Shown one piece after another: positions 8,717-17,326 of a stretch of 64,000 nt of DNA. The DNA lies in the NCBI RefSeq assembly GCF_000682715.1, contig NZ_AWFH01000062.1, positions 1-64,000 of the forward strand, read 5' to 3'. The translations under genes were made by a program, and so were the position numbers. This stretch comes from Hyphomonas atlantica corrig. (GTDB lineage Bacteria > Pseudomonadota > Alphaproteobacteria > Caulobacterales > Hyphomonadaceae). Each line of letters starts with the position of its first letter. Within the stretch, counting starts at the first letter, position 1. Below the pieces are notes generated by a model. It was not told the origin of the DNA. It did not search any database and saw nothing but the letters and a program-made list of their open reading frames with translations.

Positions 8717-9348
8717 ATTCTTCGCTCGATGGCCTGAAGGCCGCCGCCAGCAAAGCGCCCATTGTACCGGTTTTGGTTGTTCCTGACGTCGCGGCAGCTG
8801 CGCCCTTGGCCAACGCGCTCGTCGAGGGCGGCCTGACGACGGCGGAAGTGACGTTGCGCACACCAAGCGGTCTGAAGGTCATTGAGGAAATGAAAAAAGC
8901 GTGTCCTGAACTCATCGTTGGTGCGGGCACGGTTCTGACAGGGGAAGACGTCAGGAACTCGCTGGCTGCTGGGGCAGACTTCCTGGTTTCTCCGGGCATG
9001 TCGCCGCGCCTGCTGGATGCGCTCGGCGATCACAAGGATGTCACCATTCCGGGCGTTGCGACGGCGAGTGAGGCGATGACGCGCTACGAGGAAGGCTTCG
9101 GCATGCTGAAGCTGTTTCCCGCCGCGATTGCCGGTGGCGTGGCAGCCTTGAAGGCGCTTTCCGGGCCGCTGCCACATTTGCAATTCATGCCAACCGGTGG
9201 AGTGAGTGCCGACAATGCTGGAGAGTATCTGGCGTTGCCGAATGTCGTCGCAGTTGGCGGGTCATGGATCGCAACGGAGAAAGACGTCTCATCCGGCGCG
9301 TGGGCAGACGTGACGAGCAAAGCAAAAACGGCGCTCAGCAAAATCTGA
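8713..9348 (+). CDS. eda: KDPG aldolase (2-dehydro-3-deoxy-phosphogluconate aldolase)
   Basis: Splits KDPG into pyruvate and glyceraldehyde-3-phosphate, ending the pathway. The 211-residue class I aldolase has VTLRTPSG (substrate arginine), GAGTVL, and the Schiff-base lysine K133 in LKLFPA, the same number as in E. coli Eda. I start at MNSSLDGL (ATG 8713), overlapping the glk stop by four bases, instead of ATG 8635 deep inside glk. The last codons form half of a strong hairpin that acts as the terminator of convergent purB, so the 3' end of this gene carries two functions. Confidence 0.98.
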   Translation: MNSSLDGLKAAASKAPIVPVLVVPDVAAAAPLANALVEGGLTTAEVTLRTPSGLKVIEEMKKACPELIVGAGTVLTGEDVRNSLAAGADFLVSPGMSPRLLDALGDHKDVTIPGVATASEAMTRYEEGFGMLKLFPAAIAGGVAALKALSGPLPHLQFMPTGGVSADNAGEYLALPNVVAVGGSWIATEKDVSSGAWADVTSKAKTALSKI

Positions 9349-9355
9349 GCGCCGT
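9328..9355 (-). terminator. Intrinsic terminator of purB, overlapping the eda stop
   Basis: A perfect 11-bp inverted repeat (ACGGCGCTCAG / CTGAGCGCCGT) with a 6-base loop. On the minus strand the stem is followed by TTTTGC, giving the U tract of a classical terminator; on the plus strand there is no T run immediately after it. It lies 26 bases past the purB stop and includes the last seven codons of eda. It may still slow plus-strand transcripts. Confidence 0.8.
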
Positions 9356-9381
9356 CTGCCAATTTTCCTGAGACGGCGCTA

Positions 9382-10680
9382 TCAGGCGCGCCCGAAAACC
9401 CGTTCGAAGATCGTATCGACTTGTTTGAAGTGGTAGTCGAGATCGAACAGGTCTTCGAGTTCGGCATCTGACAGGCGAGACGAGACTTCTTCGTCCTGTT
9501 TAAGAAGGTCAAGAAGATCACCTTCCTTGTTCCAGGTGCGCATCGCATTGCGTTGCACGAGGCGATAGCTGTCTTCTCGGCTGATGCCCTTTTCTACGAG
9601 CGCGAGCAGAATCCGCTGGGAATTGTGCAGCCCGCCCATGCTGTTGATCGTACCGATCATGGCGTCGGGATAAATCACGAGATTCTCAACAACACCGCCC
9701 AGGCGATGAAGCGCGAAATCAAGGTGCACGGTTGCGTCAGGGCCGATGCCGCGTTCAACGGATGAGTGGGAAATGTCACGTTCATGCCAAAGAGCGACAT
9801 TCTCCATCGCTGGCGTAACCGACGAGCGAACGAGCCGGGCGAGACCGGTAAGGTTTTCTGTAAGGACCGGGTTTCTCTTGTGAGGCATCGCAGAGGAGCC
9901 TTTTTGGCCAGCCGAGAAAAATTCTTCGGCTTCAAGCACTTCTGTGCGCTGCAGGTGGCGAACCTCAGTAGCCAGGCGCTCAATGGAGGATGCGATGACG
10001 CCCAACACGGAGAAGAACATTGCGTGGCGATCGCGTGGGATAATCTGCGTGGAAACGGGCTCTACCTGCAGGCCCAGCTTTTTGGCAACGTGTGCTTCAA
10101 TGGCCGGGTCGATGTTGGCAAACGTCCCGACCGCTCCTGATATGGCGCAGGTCGCGACTTCTTCCCGTGCCAGCTCCAGGCGTTTACGGGCACGTTGGAA
10201 CTCTGCGTGGAATGTCGCGAGCTTGACGCCAAATGTCGTCGGCTCGGCATGGATGCCGTGGCTGCGACCGATGGTCGGCGTGAGTTTGTGCTCGAATGCG
10301 CGCTTTTCCAACGCAGCCAGGACGCGATCCACTCCCGTCAGAAGCAGATCAGTTGCGCGGACGAGCTGGACGTTGAAACACGTGTCCAGAACGTCTGAAG
10401 ATGTCATGCCTTTGTGGAGAAAGCGCGCTTCCTCGCCGACATGTTCGGCGACATTGGTGAGGAAGGCGATGACGTCGTGTTTTACTTCACGTTCGATTTC
10501 ATCAATACGATCCACATCGAAACCGGCGCGCTCTCGTACAGCGGCGGTGACGCCTGCGGGGATAAGGCCTTTCTGCTCCATCGCTTCGGCGGCGAGCGTC
10601 TCAATCTCCAGCCAGATGCCGAATTTCGACTCGGGCGACCAAATGGCTGCCATTTCGGGGCGGGTGTATCTGGGGATCAT
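9382..10680 (-). CDS. purB: Adenylosuccinate lyase
   Basis: Acts twice in purine synthesis, releasing fumarate from SAICAR and from adenylosuccinate. The 432 residues fit the shorter PurB type. The fumarase/aspartase superfamily signature SSAMPHKRNP is intact with its flexible catalytic serine loop, TSSDVLDT carries another active-site segment, and GRSHGIHAEPTTFG holds the general-acid histidine. It is convergent with eda and ends at a strong terminator embedded in eda. It appears to be a single-gene unit with its own promoter before 10680. Confidence 0.98.
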   Translation of the reverse strand: MIPRYTRPEMAAIWSPESKFGIWLEIETLAAEAMEQKGLIPAGVTAAVRERAGFDVDRIDEIEREVKHDVIAFLTNVAEHVGEEARFLHKGMTSSDVLDTCFNVQLVRATDLLLTGVDRVLAALEKRAFEHKLTPTIGRSHGIHAEPTTFGVKLATFHAEFQRARKRLELAREEVATCAISGAVGTFANIDPAIEAHVAKKLGLQVEPVSTQIIPRDRHAMFFSVLGVIASSIERLATEVRHLQRTEVLEAEEFFSAGQKGSSAMPHKRNPVLTENLTGLARLVRSSVTPAMENVALWHERDISHSSVERGIGPDATVHLDFALHRLGGVVENLVIYPDAMIGTINSMGGLHNSQRILLALVEKGISREDSYRLVQRNAMRTWNKEGDLLDLLKQDEEVSSRLSDAELEDLFDLDYHFKQVDTIFERVFGRA

Positions 10681-10869
10681 GTTTTACCTCGGCGCTGGGA
10701 GTTCGGCCCTCTAATACTGATTGAGCCAGATAAAACCAGTGCCTGTTCCAAGGGATCGCAGGCCTAATTGCTTTGACAATTGCTGCGCAGCGGCGTCGAT
10801 GACTTGGTTCGTCGCCGAAATAGGTGCATTTCTTGGCGAGTCAGGCGTGGTTTCGCGAGGAGTTCGGCG

Positions 10870-11808
10870 ATGACAGTGAGGTCTATGCTGGTGATTGGGG
10901 CGATTTCCTTCCTGGCGCTAGAAATGCGTGCCGAAGAAAATGCCCGCATATGCAAGGCTCCAGTTGTTGTGCCAGCAACGTTCGAGATTGTGACAGAGCA
11001 GATACTGGACCAGCCGGAACGCACCGAAATCCAGACCGTGCCCCCTAAATACGAATCTGTGGAAAGGCAATTCCAGGTCCAGGCTCCGACAATTCAGTAT
11101 AATATAGTGCCGGCAATCTATGAGACGGTCACTGAACAGGTTCAGATCAAGCCTGAGCGTACTGAAACCGTTGTAATTCCAGCAGAATATGAGTCTTACA
11201 CCGAGCAGATACTCGTTCAGCCAGCGCATACGGTTTGGCGGTTAAAGCCGCAATATCTGGGTGAGGCGTTGGGGCTGGATGAGCGTAGCTCGACAGATTT
11301 GAAGGATTACTTCGAGGCTGTGGATGTTCCCGCCGAGTACCAGTCGGTGACGAGAACGCGGATTGTTACGCCGGAGCGATCTGAAACACGCATTATTCCT
11401 GCGCAATATCAGACGCTGGTGAAGCGAGTTGTGGTGGAGCCGTCGCGTATTGAGGAAGTGCACAAGCCTGCTGAATACGAAATTGTTCAAGTAGAAGAGT
11501 TAGTGGCTCCGGCTCGAGAGGAGTTTGTGTCCGTTCCTGCTACCTATCGCACGATTGAAAAAAAGGTCGCCGCCAGTGAAGCCGTTCTTTCCTGGCGAGA
11601 TGCGCCATGCGAGGATCAGCTCTCCGTTGGCGACATCCGGCGCATTCAAGCGGCCTTGGCTACGGCCGGATTCCAGCTTGAAATTGACGGAGTTCTGGGA
11701 CCGACAACCCTGAATTCGTTGAGCGAGTATCAGCGTAAGAACGGGCTGGCCGAGGGGCGTGTCACGTTTGAGTCGCTCAACATGCTCGGCGTCCAGTTGA
11801 CGCAGTAA
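10870..11808 (+). CDS. Secreted tandem-repeat protein with C-terminal peptidoglycan-binding domain
   Basis: A 312-residue protein of unknown function. A short hydrophobic N-terminus (SMLVIGAISFLAL, then a possible MRA cleavage site) suggests export. From residue 34 there are about seven and a half repeats of exactly 23 residues, each starting (V/I)PAxYE and usually carrying TEQ and PERTE-like blocks. The fourth repeat contains an insertion of about 27 residues. Residues 257-310 resemble the PG_binding_1 fold (DIRRIQAALATAGF, IDGVLGPTT, EYQRKNGL). I start at ATG 10870 with GAGGAG seven bases upstream. Similar PAEY-repeat proteins with peptidoglycan-binding domains are known as uncharacterised families. 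A periplasmic, wall-attached structural role is inference. No partner gene is adjacent. Confidence 0.75.
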   Translation: MTVRSMLVIGAISFLALEMRAEENARICKAPVVVPATFEIVTEQILDQPERTEIQTVPPKYESVERQFQVQAPTIQYNIVPAIYETVTEQVQIKPERTETVVIPAEYESYTEQILVQPAHTVWRLKPQYLGEALGLDERSSTDLKDYFEAVDVPAEYQSVTRTRIVTPERSETRIIPAQYQTLVKRVVVEPSRIEEVHKPAEYEIVQVEELVAPAREEFVSVPATYRTIEKKVAASEAVLSWRDAPCEDQLSVGDIRRIQAALATAGFQLEIDGVLGPTTLNSLSEYQRKNGLAEGRVTFESLNMLGVQLTQ

Positions 11809-11811
11809 TTA

Positions 11812-11832
11812 TTTTGAGAATGAATCTCAAAA
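11812..11832. promoter_or_regulatory. Inverted repeat 3' of the repeat-protein gene (weak terminator or Fur-like box)
   Basis: TTTTGAGA and TCTCAAAA form an 8-bp inverted repeat around ATGAA, just after the stop codon at 11808. The AT-rich stem makes a poor terminator. The core TGAGAATGAATCTCA also resembles a Fur/Irr-type 7-1-7 palindrome with one mismatched pair. Its closeness to a stop codon and distance from nuoA (over 200 bases) make regulation of complex I doubtful. Confidence 0.25.
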
Positions 11833-12046
11833 ATGCTTGAAAATTCATGGAATTGGCAGGCTAGCTGTTGATCTGGCGGAACTTTTCGGCGTGACGCACC
11901 GCCGCAGAAACATGCCCGTGAATTAGGCAATTATTCGAGCTAGACTTAGTCGCTGCGATATATTGCGTCTGTCTGTTGCGCCATAAGCGAAACCGTCCTA
12001 ATCCGGCGCCAGATCAAGCCACCCTTGGGGCAGGAGAATAGGTGAC

Positions 12047-12421
12047 ATGTCAGAAATTGAACGCTTGGCGCTCGATTATTTGCCGGTGATAATTTTCCTG
12101 GTTATCGGCGCCGTGATTTCGGGCCTGTTCATTGCAGGTTCTGCGCTACTGGCGCCCAGCGATCCTGATCCGGAGAAGAACTCAGCCTATGAATGTGGAT
12201 TCCCGGCATTCGATGATGCGCGGATGAAGTTCGACGTGCGATTCTATCTCGTCGCGATCCTTTTCATCATCTTCGACCTCGAAGTGGCTTTCCTGTTTCC
12301 ATGGGCCGTTAGCCTCGGAACAATCGGCCTCGTTGGTTTTTGGTCGATGGTTGGTTTCCTCGGCGTTCTGACCATTGGGTTTGTTTACGAATGGCGCCGC
12401 GGCGCGCTGGAGTGGGAATAA
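12047..12421 (+). CDS. nuoA: NADH-quinone oxidoreductase subunit A
   Basis: A small membrane subunit of complex I at the junction of the peripheral and membrane arms. The 124 residues give three hydrophobic helices, with the quinone-side loop motif [23 protein letters not shown] recognisable by its YECGF and the conserved Cys. AGGAG lies upstream at about 12032. It is the first gene of the 14-gene nuo cluster, and its stop overlaps nuoB by one base (TAATG). The 238-bp gap before it should hold the operon promoter, but I could not pick out a convincing -35/-10 pair. Confidence 0.98.
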   Translation: MSEIERLALDYLPVIIFLVIGAVISGLFIAGSALLAPSDPDPEKNSAYECGFPAFDDARMKFDVRFYLVAILFIIFDLEVAFLFPWAVSLGTIGLVGFWSMVGFLGVLTIGFVYEWRRGALEWE

Positions 12422-12990
12422 TGGCAGACGATTTCAAGACCTATGCTCTTGGCGGCGCCCGCACTGGCGTTGAGGGCGGCTTCGCGCCCGGAAATGATGA
12501 TCCATTTTATACCGGATTGTCCGACCAGTTGGCCGATAAGGGCTATTTTACCGCTGCGGCGGATGATCTGATCACTTGGGCGCGCACGGGGTCACTAATG
12601 TGGATGACCTTCGGCTTGGCATGTTGCGCAGTAGAGATGATGCACGCGGGCAACCCACGCTACGACCTTGAGCGTTTTGGGATGGCACCGCGTGGCTCGC
12701 CGCGCCAGTCGGACGTCATGATCGTCGCCGGAACGCTGACCAACAAGATGGCTCCAGCGTTGCGGAAGGTTTACGACCAGATGCCGGAACCGCGCTATGT
12801 AATCTCGATGGGCAGCTGCGCGAATGGTGGTGGCTATTACCACTACAGCTACAGTGTTGTGCGGGGATGCGACCGCATCGTGCCGGTAGATATCTATATT
12901 CCGGGCTGCCCGCCGACAGCGGAGGCGCTGGTCTATGGTTTCCTCCAGTTGCAAAAGAAAATTCGCCGCGAAGGCTCCCTGGAGCGCTAG
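12421..12990 (+). CDS. nuoB: NADH-quinone oxidoreductase subunit B
   Basis: Carries the terminal [4Fe-4S] cluster N2 that reduces quinone. The 189 residues contain the ligand motifs [15 protein letters not shown] and GCPPTAEAL, giving the usual tandem cysteines and two further ones. I start at [10 protein letters not shown] (ATG 12421), coupled to the nuoA stop, rather than at ATG 12340 within nuoA. It sits directly below the quinone site together with NuoD. Confidence 0.98.
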   Translation: MADDFKTYALGGARTGVEGGFAPGNDDPFYTGLSDQLADKGYFTAAADDLITWARTGSLMWMTFGLACCAVEMMHAGNPRYDLERFGMAPRGSPRQSDVMIVAGTLTNKMAPALRKVYDQMPEPRYVISMGSCANGGGYYHYSYSVVRGCDRIVPVDIYIPGCPPTAEALVYGFLQLQKKIRREGSLER

Positions 12991-12998
12991 AGGCTGAC

Positions 12999-13625
12999 AT
13001 GATGACGAGTGAAGCAATCGAAGCCCTTACCGAATTGGGCGCGCATATCGCAGGCCGACAGCCTGATGCTGTGAAGTCCGCCGATGTTAACGTTGGCGAG
13101 CTTACCATTATGGCCGAACGCGATCATGTCTTGGGTCTGCTGCGTTTTCTGCGGGATGACCAGCAGTGCAACTTCGAGACGTTGATTGATATCTGCGGTG
13201 TTGATTATCCGGAGAATGCAGAACGCTTTGAAGTTGTTTATCATCTTCTGTCCATGCGCATGAATCATCGCATCCGCGTGCGCGTGAGCACGGATGAAGA
13301 TACACCGGTTGCAAGCATTACGAGTCTCTGGCCATGTGCTGACTGGTTCGAGCGTGAAGCCTTCGATATGTACGGCATCCAGTTCGCAGACCATCCGGAT
13401 TTGCGCCGAATTCTGACTGATTACGGCTTCGAAGGGTTCCCGCTCCGCAAGGACTTCCCGCTGACAGGGCACTACGAGGTGCGTTACGACGATCTTGAAA
13501 AGCGCGTCGTGTATGAGCCTGTAGAGCTGCCGCAAGAGTATCGCAATTTCGATTTCCTCTCACCATGGGAAGGTATGACGGGTCATATTCCCGGTGACGA
13601 GAAGGCCGAGGAGCCGACCGAATAA
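12999..13625 (+). CDS. nuoC: NADH-quinone oxidoreductase subunit C
   Basis: The 30-kDa hydrophilic-arm subunit without cofactor, contacting NuoB and NuoD. The 208 residues include the family stretch [20 protein letters not shown] and the C-terminal [20 protein letters not shown]. Two adjacent ATGs at 12999 and 13002 are possible starts. NuoC and NuoD are separate here, unlike the fused NuoCD of enterobacteria. The stop overlaps nuoD by one base. Confidence 0.98.
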   Translation: MMTSEAIEALTELGAHIAGRQPDAVKSADVNVGELTIMAERDHVLGLLRFLRDDQQCNFETLIDICGVDYPENAERFEVVYHLLSMRMNHRIRVRVSTDEDTPVASITSLWPCADWFEREAFDMYGIQFADHPDLRRILTDYGFEGFPLRKDFPLTGHYEVRYDDLEKRVVYEPVELPQEYRNFDFLSPWEGMTGHIPGDEKAEEPTE

Positions 13626-14830
13626 TGGCTGACACTGCGCACATCTCTGAAATGGAAGACCGCAAGTTCACTTTGAACTTTGGTCCGCAGCATCCTGCTG
13701 CGCACGGCGTGCTTCGCATGATCCTTGATCTCGATGGCGAGATCGTTACCCGTGTCGACAGCCACATTGGCTTGCTTCACCGTGGCACTGAAAAGCTGCT
13801 GGAGTACAAGACCTACCTGCAAGGTATGCCATACTTCGACCGGCTGGATTACTGCTCACCCATGAACCAGGAGCATGCCTGGTGTCTGGCGATCGAGAAA
13901 CTTCTGGGCGTTGAGGTTCCGCGCCGTGCGAGCTTGATTCGTGTGCTTTATTCCGAGCTTGGCCGGATCATGTCACACCTGTTGAACGTTGGGACAGGGG
14001 TGATGGATGTCGGTGCGCTGACCCCGATTACCTGGTGTTTCGAAGAGCGTGAGAAACTGTGCGTGTTCTACGAGCGAGCGTCAGGCAGCCGGATGCACGC
14101 AGCCTATTTCCGTCCAGGGGGCGTTCATCAGGACCTACCTCAGAACCTGATCGACGATATTGCAGAATGGTGTGAGCATTTTCCTCGTCTGCTCGATCAG
14201 ATTGAGAGCCTCGTCACCGAAAACCGTATCTTCAAGCAGCGCAATGTCGACATCGGCGTCGTTGATGAGAAAACCATCATGGACTGGGGCTTTTCCGGTG
14301 TGATGGTGCGCGGATCCGGGTTTGCCTGGGATCTGCGTCGGTCCCAGCCATACGAGTGCTACTCGGAGCTCGACTTCAAGATTCCGGTTGGCCGCAATGG
14401 CGATAACTATGATCGCTATGTCTGCCGCATGGAGGAGATGCGCGAGTCGGTGAAGATCATGCAGCAGTGCATCGATTTGATGTCCAAAGAAGGGCCGGGC
14501 CCGGTCCTGCTGGCGGGGTCGAAAATGGCGCCACCGCGCCGCGCCGAGATGAAGAATTCGATGGAAGCGCTAATCCACCACTTCAAGCTGTACACGGAAG
14601 GGTTTCACGTTCCCGAAGGCGAGTGCTACGCGGCGGTCGAGGCCCCGAAGGGCGAGTTCGGCGTGTATCTGGTTTCTGACGGAACCAATCGGCCATACCG
14701 CGCGAAGATACGTGCGCCGGGCTATCCGCACCTGCAGGCGATGGATCATCTTTGCAAGGGGCATATGCTGGCGGATGTATCGGCGATCCTAGGTACGCTG
14801 GACATCGTGTTCGGGGAGATCGACCGGTGA
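13625..14830 (+). CDS. nuoD: NADH-quinone oxidoreductase subunit D
   Basis: The 49-kDa subunit that forms the quinone-binding pocket with NuoB. The 401 residues show the N-terminal [15 protein letters not shown] loop with the quinone-contacting histidine, [12 protein letters not shown], and the C-terminal [26 protein letters not shown]. The stop TGA overlaps the GTG of a 26-codon ORF that leads to nuoE, so ribosomes leaving nuoD may translate that frame. Confidence 0.98.
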   Translation: MADTAHISEMEDRKFTLNFGPQHPAAHGVLRMILDLDGEIVTRVDSHIGLLHRGTEKLLEYKTYLQGMPYFDRLDYCSPMNQEHAWCLAIEKLLGVEVPRRASLIRVLYSELGRIMSHLLNVGTGVMDVGALTPITWCFEEREKLCVFYERASGSRMHAAYFRPGGVHQDLPQNLIDDIAEWCEHFPRLLDQIESLVTENRIFKQRNVDIGVVDEKTIMDWGFSGVMVRGSGFAWDLRRSQPYECYSELDFKIPVGRNGDNYDRYVCRMEEMRESVKIMQQCIDLMSKEGPGPVLLAGSKMAPPRRAEMKNSMEALIHHFKLYTEGFHVPEGECYAAVEAPKGEFGVYLVSDGTNRPYRAKIRAPGYPHLQAMDHLCKGHMLADVSAILGTLDIVFGEIDR

Positions 14831-14907
14831 TCACGATCTGGGCAAAATTTTTGCGCGCCTCCGCTAAGCGGAATGTTGGCGCGACTGTTTCGAGAAGGGG
14901 CGAGTAG
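14827..14907 (+). CDS. 26-codon ORF linking nuoD to nuoE
   Basis: A GTG start overlaps the nuoD stop (GTGA at 14827-14830) and the TAG stop overlaps the GTG start of nuoE (TAGTG at 14905-14909), so the frame fills the gap exactly. The peptide begins [15 protein letters not shown], has a short hydrophobic head and is rich in Arg and Lys. The same bases form nested inverted repeats (TCCGCT-A-AGCGGA inside GCGCC/GGCGC). It may be a genuine mini-subunit, a coupling peptide that hands ribosomes to nuoE, or chance. I know of no family match. Confidence 0.4.
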   Translation: MITIWAKFLRASAKRNVGATVSRRGE

Positions 14908-16013
14908 TGGCACTGCGCCGTTTTGATATTGAGGCTGGTGGCGATACATTCGCATTCAAGCCTGAGACCGAGGAAAAGATCTCGTTCTGGCGGAATAAAT
15001 ATCCGTCCGACAAACAGCGCTCGGCTGTAATTCCGCTGCTGTGGCTTGCGCAGAAGGACAACAATGGCTGGCTGTCCGAACCTGCGATGCGCGAAGTCGC
15101 GGATCGTCTGGAAATGCCATACATTCGCGTGTATGAGGTCGCGACCTTCTACACGATGTTCCGTCTGCAGCCGGTCGGAAAATACCATATCCAGCTTTGC
15201 GGGACGACGCCATGTCAGTTGCGTGGTGCCGAAAAACTCAAGGAAGTTTGCCAGACAGAAATTGGCAAGCAAATGTACGTCACGGATGACGGCCGCCTTT
15301 CCTGGGAAGAAGTTGAATGTTTGGGTGCGTGCGTGAATGCGCCGATGGTTCAGGTCAATGATGACTACTATGAGGATCTGACGCCAGAGTCGCTCGCCGT
15401 CATTCTCAACAAGCTGAAGAATGGCGTGGAGACGCACGCCGGACCGCAAGTAGACCGGATCAATAGTGCGCCTGAAGGCGGCACGGCGATCTTGACCGAT
15501 CCAGACCTGTTTAACGGTTCGCGCAACGAAGTCGCCTTCTTGCCAAACTTGCCAACGGCTGAGCCAGAGCCCGAAGCGACCGCAGCCGGTAATCCCGAGG
15601 AAGGCGCGCCGACAAACACGCAGCGCGAAGTTCCGCAAAAGGAGAATGCTGGCAAGACGACGCTGATCTCCAAGACCGAGAAGGCTTCAGAAGGTCAGAA
15701 TGCGGCAAGTGCTGAAAAGCCTGCTGCGGTCGAAGTGCCGACGGATCAGCGTGACGATCTCAAGCGGATCAGCGGGATCGGCCCGAAGAATGAAGACGCG
15801 CTCAACGCGCTTGGTATCTTCACATTCCAGCAGATCGCCGACTGGACACCGGCAAATGTCGACTGGGTGGAAGACTATATGAGCTTCCCTGGTCGGATCG
15901 AGCGCGAAGATTGGATTGGTCAGGCAAAACTACTGGCCTCCGGAGGCGAGACGGATTTTTCAAAGCGTGTCGACGCTGGCGAAGTTGAATCCAGCAAGGA
16001 TGACGAGGAATAG
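14907..16013 (+). CDS. nuoE: NADH-quinone oxidoreductase subunit E with C-terminal extension
   Basis: The [2Fe-2S] (N1a) subunit of the NADH dehydrogenase module. Residues 1-170 are the thioredoxin-like core with cluster ligands in CGTTPCQL and ECLGACVNAP. A charged, Pro/Ala/Glu-rich linker follows, then at residues 283-347 a compact domain beginning DDLKRISGIGPKNEDALN and containing the aromatic block IADWTPANVDWVEDY. That domain resembles helix-hairpin-helix-like modules seen at the ends of other alphaproteobacterial proteins. The total of 368 residues is about twice the usual NuoE. The start is GTG 14907, with AAGGGG upstream, overlapping the stop of the mini-ORF. Confidence 0.96.
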   Translation: MALRRFDIEAGGDTFAFKPETEEKISFWRNKYPSDKQRSAVIPLLWLAQKDNNGWLSEPAMREVADRLEMPYIRVYEVATFYTMFRLQPVGKYHIQLCGTTPCQLRGAEKLKEVCQTEIGKQMYVTDDGRLSWEEVECLGACVNAPMVQVNDDYYEDLTPESLAVILNKLKNGVETHAGPQVDRINSAPEGGTAILTDPDLFNGSRNEVAFLPNLPTAEPEPEATAAGNPEEGAPTNTQREVPQKENAGKTTLISKTEKASEGQNAASAEKPAAVEVPTDQRDDLKRISGIGPKNEDALNALGIFTFQQIADWTPANVDWVEDYMSFPGRIEREDWIGQAKLLASGGETDFSKRVDAGEVESSKDDEE

Positions 16014-16016
16014 GGC

Positions 16017-17321
16017 ATGCTGCAGGACAAGGATCGTATCTTCACGAACCTCTATGGTTTGCACTCGCCTGATCTTGAGTCGGCGAAAAAGCGTGGTGCG
16101 TGGCATCTGACCAAGGAGATGCTGGACCAAGGGCCGGATTGGATCTGTGATCAGATCAAGGCATCGGGTTTGCGCGGCCGTGGTGGTGCGGGATTCCCGA
16201 CAGGTCTGAAGTGGACCTTCATGCCCAAGGAAGTGCGCGACCGTCCGCATTATCTCGTGGTCAATGCGGATGAATCCGAGCCAGGCACGTGCAAGGACCG
16301 TGAAATCATGCGTCACGATCCGCACTTGTTGATCGAAGGGTGCATGGTGGCTAGCCGCGCAATGCGTGCACACAAATGCTATGTGTACTTGCGCGGAGAA
16401 TACATCAATGAACGCCACGCCTTGGAGAAGGCGGTCAAAGAGGCATACGAAGCCAAGTTGATTGGCAAGGATAACGTGAACGGTTGGGACTTCGATCTCT
16501 ACGTTCATCACGGTGCAGGCGCGTATATTTGCGGTGAAGAGACGGCATTGTTGGAGAGCCTCGAAGGCAAGAAGGGACAGCCACGCCTGAAGCCACCATT
16601 CCCGGCCAATGCTGGACTTTATGGCTGCCCAACGACGGTGAACAATGTCGAGTCGATTGCGGTTGCGCCGACTATTCTGCGCCGCGGCGCTGAATGGTTT
16701 GCGGGCTTCGGTCGTCCGAACAATACCGGCACAAAACTCTTTTGCATCTCCGGTCATGTGAACAAGCCGTGCAATGTCGAGGAAGAAATGTCGGTCACCT
16801 TCCGTGAGCTGATCGACAATCATTGTGGTGGCATCCGGGGTGGATGGGACAATTTGAAGGCCGTCATCCCTGGTGGCTCGTCGGTGCCGATGGTGCCCGC
16901 CGAACAGATCATGGATGCCTACATGGATTTCGATACGCTGCGGGACTTGAAATCCGGTCTCGGCACTGCAGCGGTGATCGTGATGGACAAGGATACAGAC
17001 CTGATCAAGGCGATCGCGCGTCTGGCATACTTCTACAAGCACGAATCATGCGGCCAATGTACGCCGTGCCGGGAAGGCACCGGCTGGATGTGGCGTGTTA
17101 TGGAGCGCATGGTGAAGGGCGAGGCGGAGCACGATGAGATCGAGACTCTGCTCGACGTAACGAAGCAAGTGGAAGGTCATACGATCTGTGCGCTGGGCGA
17201 CGCTGCGGCGTGGCCGATTCAGGGGCTGATCCGCCACTTCCGACATGAAATCGAAGATCGCATCAACCAATACAGGCTGCCGCGCGCCATGGTGCAGGGC
17301 GCAGTTGTGGCAGCGGAGTAG
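16017..17321 (+). CDS. nuoF: NADH-quinone oxidoreductase subunit F
   Basis: Binds NADH and FMN and holds cluster N3. The 434 residues contain the FMN/NADH glycine-rich loop [14 protein letters not shown], the NADH-side block [19 protein letters not shown], and the [4Fe-4S] ligands in [12 protein letters not shown] with a later Cys in [13 protein letters not shown]. It follows nuoE by three bases and precedes nuoG by five, forming the N module with them. Confidence 0.98.
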   Translation: MLQDKDRIFTNLYGLHSPDLESAKKRGAWHLTKEMLDQGPDWICDQIKASGLRGRGGAGFPTGLKWTFMPKEVRDRPHYLVVNADESEPGTCKDREIMRHDPHLLIEGCMVASRAMRAHKCYVYLRGEYINERHALEKAVKEAYEAKLIGKDNVNGWDFDLYVHHGAGAYICGEETALLESLEGKKGQPRLKPPFPANAGLYGCPTTVNNVESIAVAPTILRRGAEWFAGFGRPNNTGTKLFCISGHVNKPCNVEEEMSVTFRELIDNHCGGIRGGWDNLKAVIPGGSSVPMVPAEQIMDAYMDFDTLRDLKSGLGTAAVIVMDKDTDLIKAIARLAYFYKHESCGQCTPCREGTGWMWRVMERMVKGEAEHDEIETLLDVTKQVEGHTICALGDAAAWPIQGLIRHFRHEIEDRINQYRLPRAMVQGAVVAAE

Positions 17322-17326
17322 AGATT

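Noticed and set aside
14583-17042. Long minus-strand frames opposite nuoD-nuoF (about 350 codons each)
   Set aside because: Mirror frames of conserved complex I genes without motifs or ribosome-binding context.
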